A stretch of 64,000 nucleotides of DNA, taken from positions 8,514 through 72,513 of the forward strand of contig SFPL01000025.1 in NCBI GenBank assembly GCA_004551905.1, in the 5' to 3' direction. Position numbers and translations under genes: made by a program. Below are positions 62,944 to 64,000 of the stretch, piece by piece. The notes under the pieces are model-generated. The model did no database searches, had not been told where the DNA came from, and saw only the letters and a program-made list of their open reading frames with translations. Numbering within the stretch: the stretch's first letter is position 1; each line of letters starts with the position of its first letter. The stretch is from Lentisphaeraceae bacterium. Lineage in GTDB: Bacteria; Verrucomicrobiota; Kiritimatiellia; RFP12; UBA1067.

Positions 62944-63815
62944 TTCACGAGCTCCCCAATGACTTCCTCGATCGCGAGGCCGTCCTTCTCCGGCAGTCCC
63001 AGCTGCACCGAGCGGCGCACCGCGTTCGCGGTGAAGGCGCTGGCGCGGCGGACGGACTCGGCGAAGTCGACGCCGTTCACCGCGTCCGCCAGGATCACCG
63101 AGGCGAATACGTCCCCGGTGCCGCTGCGGTCGCCGCCGATCTTCCGTTCCGCGCAGAGGACTGGTGCGCGGCCCGAGACGTAGACGAAGTTCACGAGCGT
63201 TTCGCCGCGTGGAATGCCGGAGATGACGACGCGGCCGACGCCGCCTTCGGCGAGGCGGCGGCAGATCGACTCCAGCTCGGCGTCGGAAAAGTCGGTGCGG
63301 TAGGGCTCGTCGGCGAGGATGCACGCCTCGGTCAGGTTGGGCGTGAGGACGTCGGCGATGTCGAGGAAGCTGCGCATCGACTCGGCGAGCGCGTCGTCGT
63401 AGGTGGCGTAGAGGCGGCCGTAGTCGCCCATCACCGGGTCGACGCAGACCACGGTCGACTCGTCGCGGAAGGCGGCGATGAAGCGCTTGACGAAGGCCAC
63501 CTGCTCGCGCGAGCCGAGGAAGCCGGACTGGATGGCGTCGAACCTGAGGCCGAGGCGCTTCCACTCGCGGATGTAGTCGTCGAGGCTGGCGGTGTTGTCA
63601 GTCCACGAAAACGACTCGAAGCCGGTGTGGTTGGTGAAGAAGGCGGTGGGCACGGGGCAGCACTGCACCTTCATCGCGGAGAGGATGGGGATCGTGACCG
63701 CGAGCGAGCATCGCCCGAAGCTGGTGAAGTCGTTGATGACAGCCGCCTTGCGCTGGCGGTTGTGGTCGGGCCTGTCCGCCTGGGCGGCGGCCGCGTCTCT
63801 CGCTGTCCTCTCCAT
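62940..63815 (-). CDS. Pyridoxamine/pyridoxal kinase
   Basis: A 291-residue ribokinase-family enzyme that phosphorylates vitamin B6. The block AVINDFTSFGRCSLAVTIPI followed by FTNHTGFESF is characteristic of the pyridoxamine kinase branch. CVDPVMGDYGRLY and the anion-hole GDRSGTGDVF are intact. The ATG at 63815 is the only start upstream of the first conserved strand and lies nine bases from a TATAAT, so the mRNA is probably leaderless. Confidence 0.9.
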   Translation of the reverse strand: MERTARDAAAAQADRPDHNRQRKAAVINDFTSFGRCSLAVTIPILSAMKVQCCPVPTAFFTNHTGFESFSWTDNTASLDDYIREWKRLGLRFDAIQSGFLGSREQVAFVKRFIAAFRDESTVVCVDPVMGDYGRLYATYDDALAESMRSFLDIADVLTPNLTEACILADEPYRTDFSDAELESICRRLAEGGVGRVVISGIPRGETLVNFVYVSGRAPVLCAERKIGGDRSGTGDVFASVILADAVNGVDFAESVRRASAFTANAVRRSVQLGLPEKDGLAIEEVIGELVK

Positions 63816-63824
63816 GAATTGCGT

Positions 63825-63833
63825 ATTATACCA
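63825..63833 (-). promoter_or_regulatory. Extended -10 promoter, probably leaderless
   Basis: On the minus strand TTTGGTATAATACGC, with the -10 at 63830-63825 and only nine bases to the kinase ATG. It closely matches the arrangement before 56516. Confidence 0.65.
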
Positions 63834-63835
63834 AA

Positions 63836-64000
63836 TTGGCCGTAGGTCAGGGCAGGATGATCACGGATTACAAATACCCCCGTCGTCTCGGCTGCGCCGA
63901 GCCGCCGTGGACATTTGTAAGCGGTTTTGCGCGACGAGACCCTGCCGCACAGCCTGTTCAAGGCATGACAAGCCACCCGACGGGATGCCGACGGGGACAG
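63836..64000. other. Right-edge intergenic sequence
   Basis: No gene can be supported. A small hairpin CTCGGC-TGC-GCCGAG is present near 63887. Whatever lies to the right cannot be seen. Confidence 0.35.

Overview
The window looks like about 64 kb of a high-GC Gram-negative chromosome. I infer a member of the Verrucomicrobiota/Kiritimatiellota (PVC) group. The grounds are a giant LamG plus beta-helix surface protein and a smaller relative, an exosortase/EpsI pair, exported glycosidases of families GH29, GH31 and GH106, a UDP-xylose synthase, and an RpoD with a long Lys/Ala-rich N-terminus. No rRNA or other taxonomic marker is present, so the assignment is inference. Genes are densely packed with many 1-4 bp start/stop overlaps. 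Promoters repeatedly carry an extended -10 of the form TGGTATAAT.

Layout. 1-13092: the 3' part of a giant repeat protein, open at the left edge. 13229-16620 (minus): thiG-thiH-thiC behind a TPP riboswitch, with a palindromic intergenic element between thiH and thiC. 16648-25130: rpoD, a membrane-anchored RRM protein, a DJ-1 family protein, a CLC channel, a HAD protein, an exported phosphoesterase and a pseudouridine synthase. 25160-33158: topA, a Xer-type recombinase, exosortase, EpsI, a WecA-like transferase with a FlaA1-like C-terminal half, and nagA, closely spaced and probably co-transcribed. 33206-33299: tRNA-Ser(GCU). 33383-37345: a compact relative of the giant protein.

37467-41966: a GH29 fucosidase overlapping an OMF-MFP-ABC ATPase export cassette that lacks a permease. 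42063-47535: hexose-6-P mutarotase, trmB, exbB, exbD, a TonB-like protein and a BatD-like fusion. 47696-50777: three overlapping genes for predicted exported enzymes (SDR, DapA-like aldolase, serine hydrolase). 51101-51394: an HU-type protein. 51516-56471: GH31 and GH106 glycosidases. 56516-62297: a TPR protein, a VWA protein, purE, a UDP-glucuronate decarboxylase and an alpha/beta hydrolase. 62335-63815 (minus): a radical SAM protein overlapping a pyridoxamine kinase.

How the parts fit: the accessory content concerns the cell envelope and outside carbohydrate. There are large secreted repeat proteins, lipid-linked glycan initiation next to an exosortase, energy transduction (ExbBD/TonB), an export system, and secreted enzymes for fucose-, glucose/xylose- and rhamnose-containing glycans, with NagA, mutarotase and UXS handling sugars inside the cell. 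The least explained items are the giant protein and its relative with a shared C-terminal tail, the exosortase without a visible substrate, the TopA with a zinc-free repeated C-terminus, the membrane-tethered RRM protein, and two genes whose promoters predict leaderless mRNAs.
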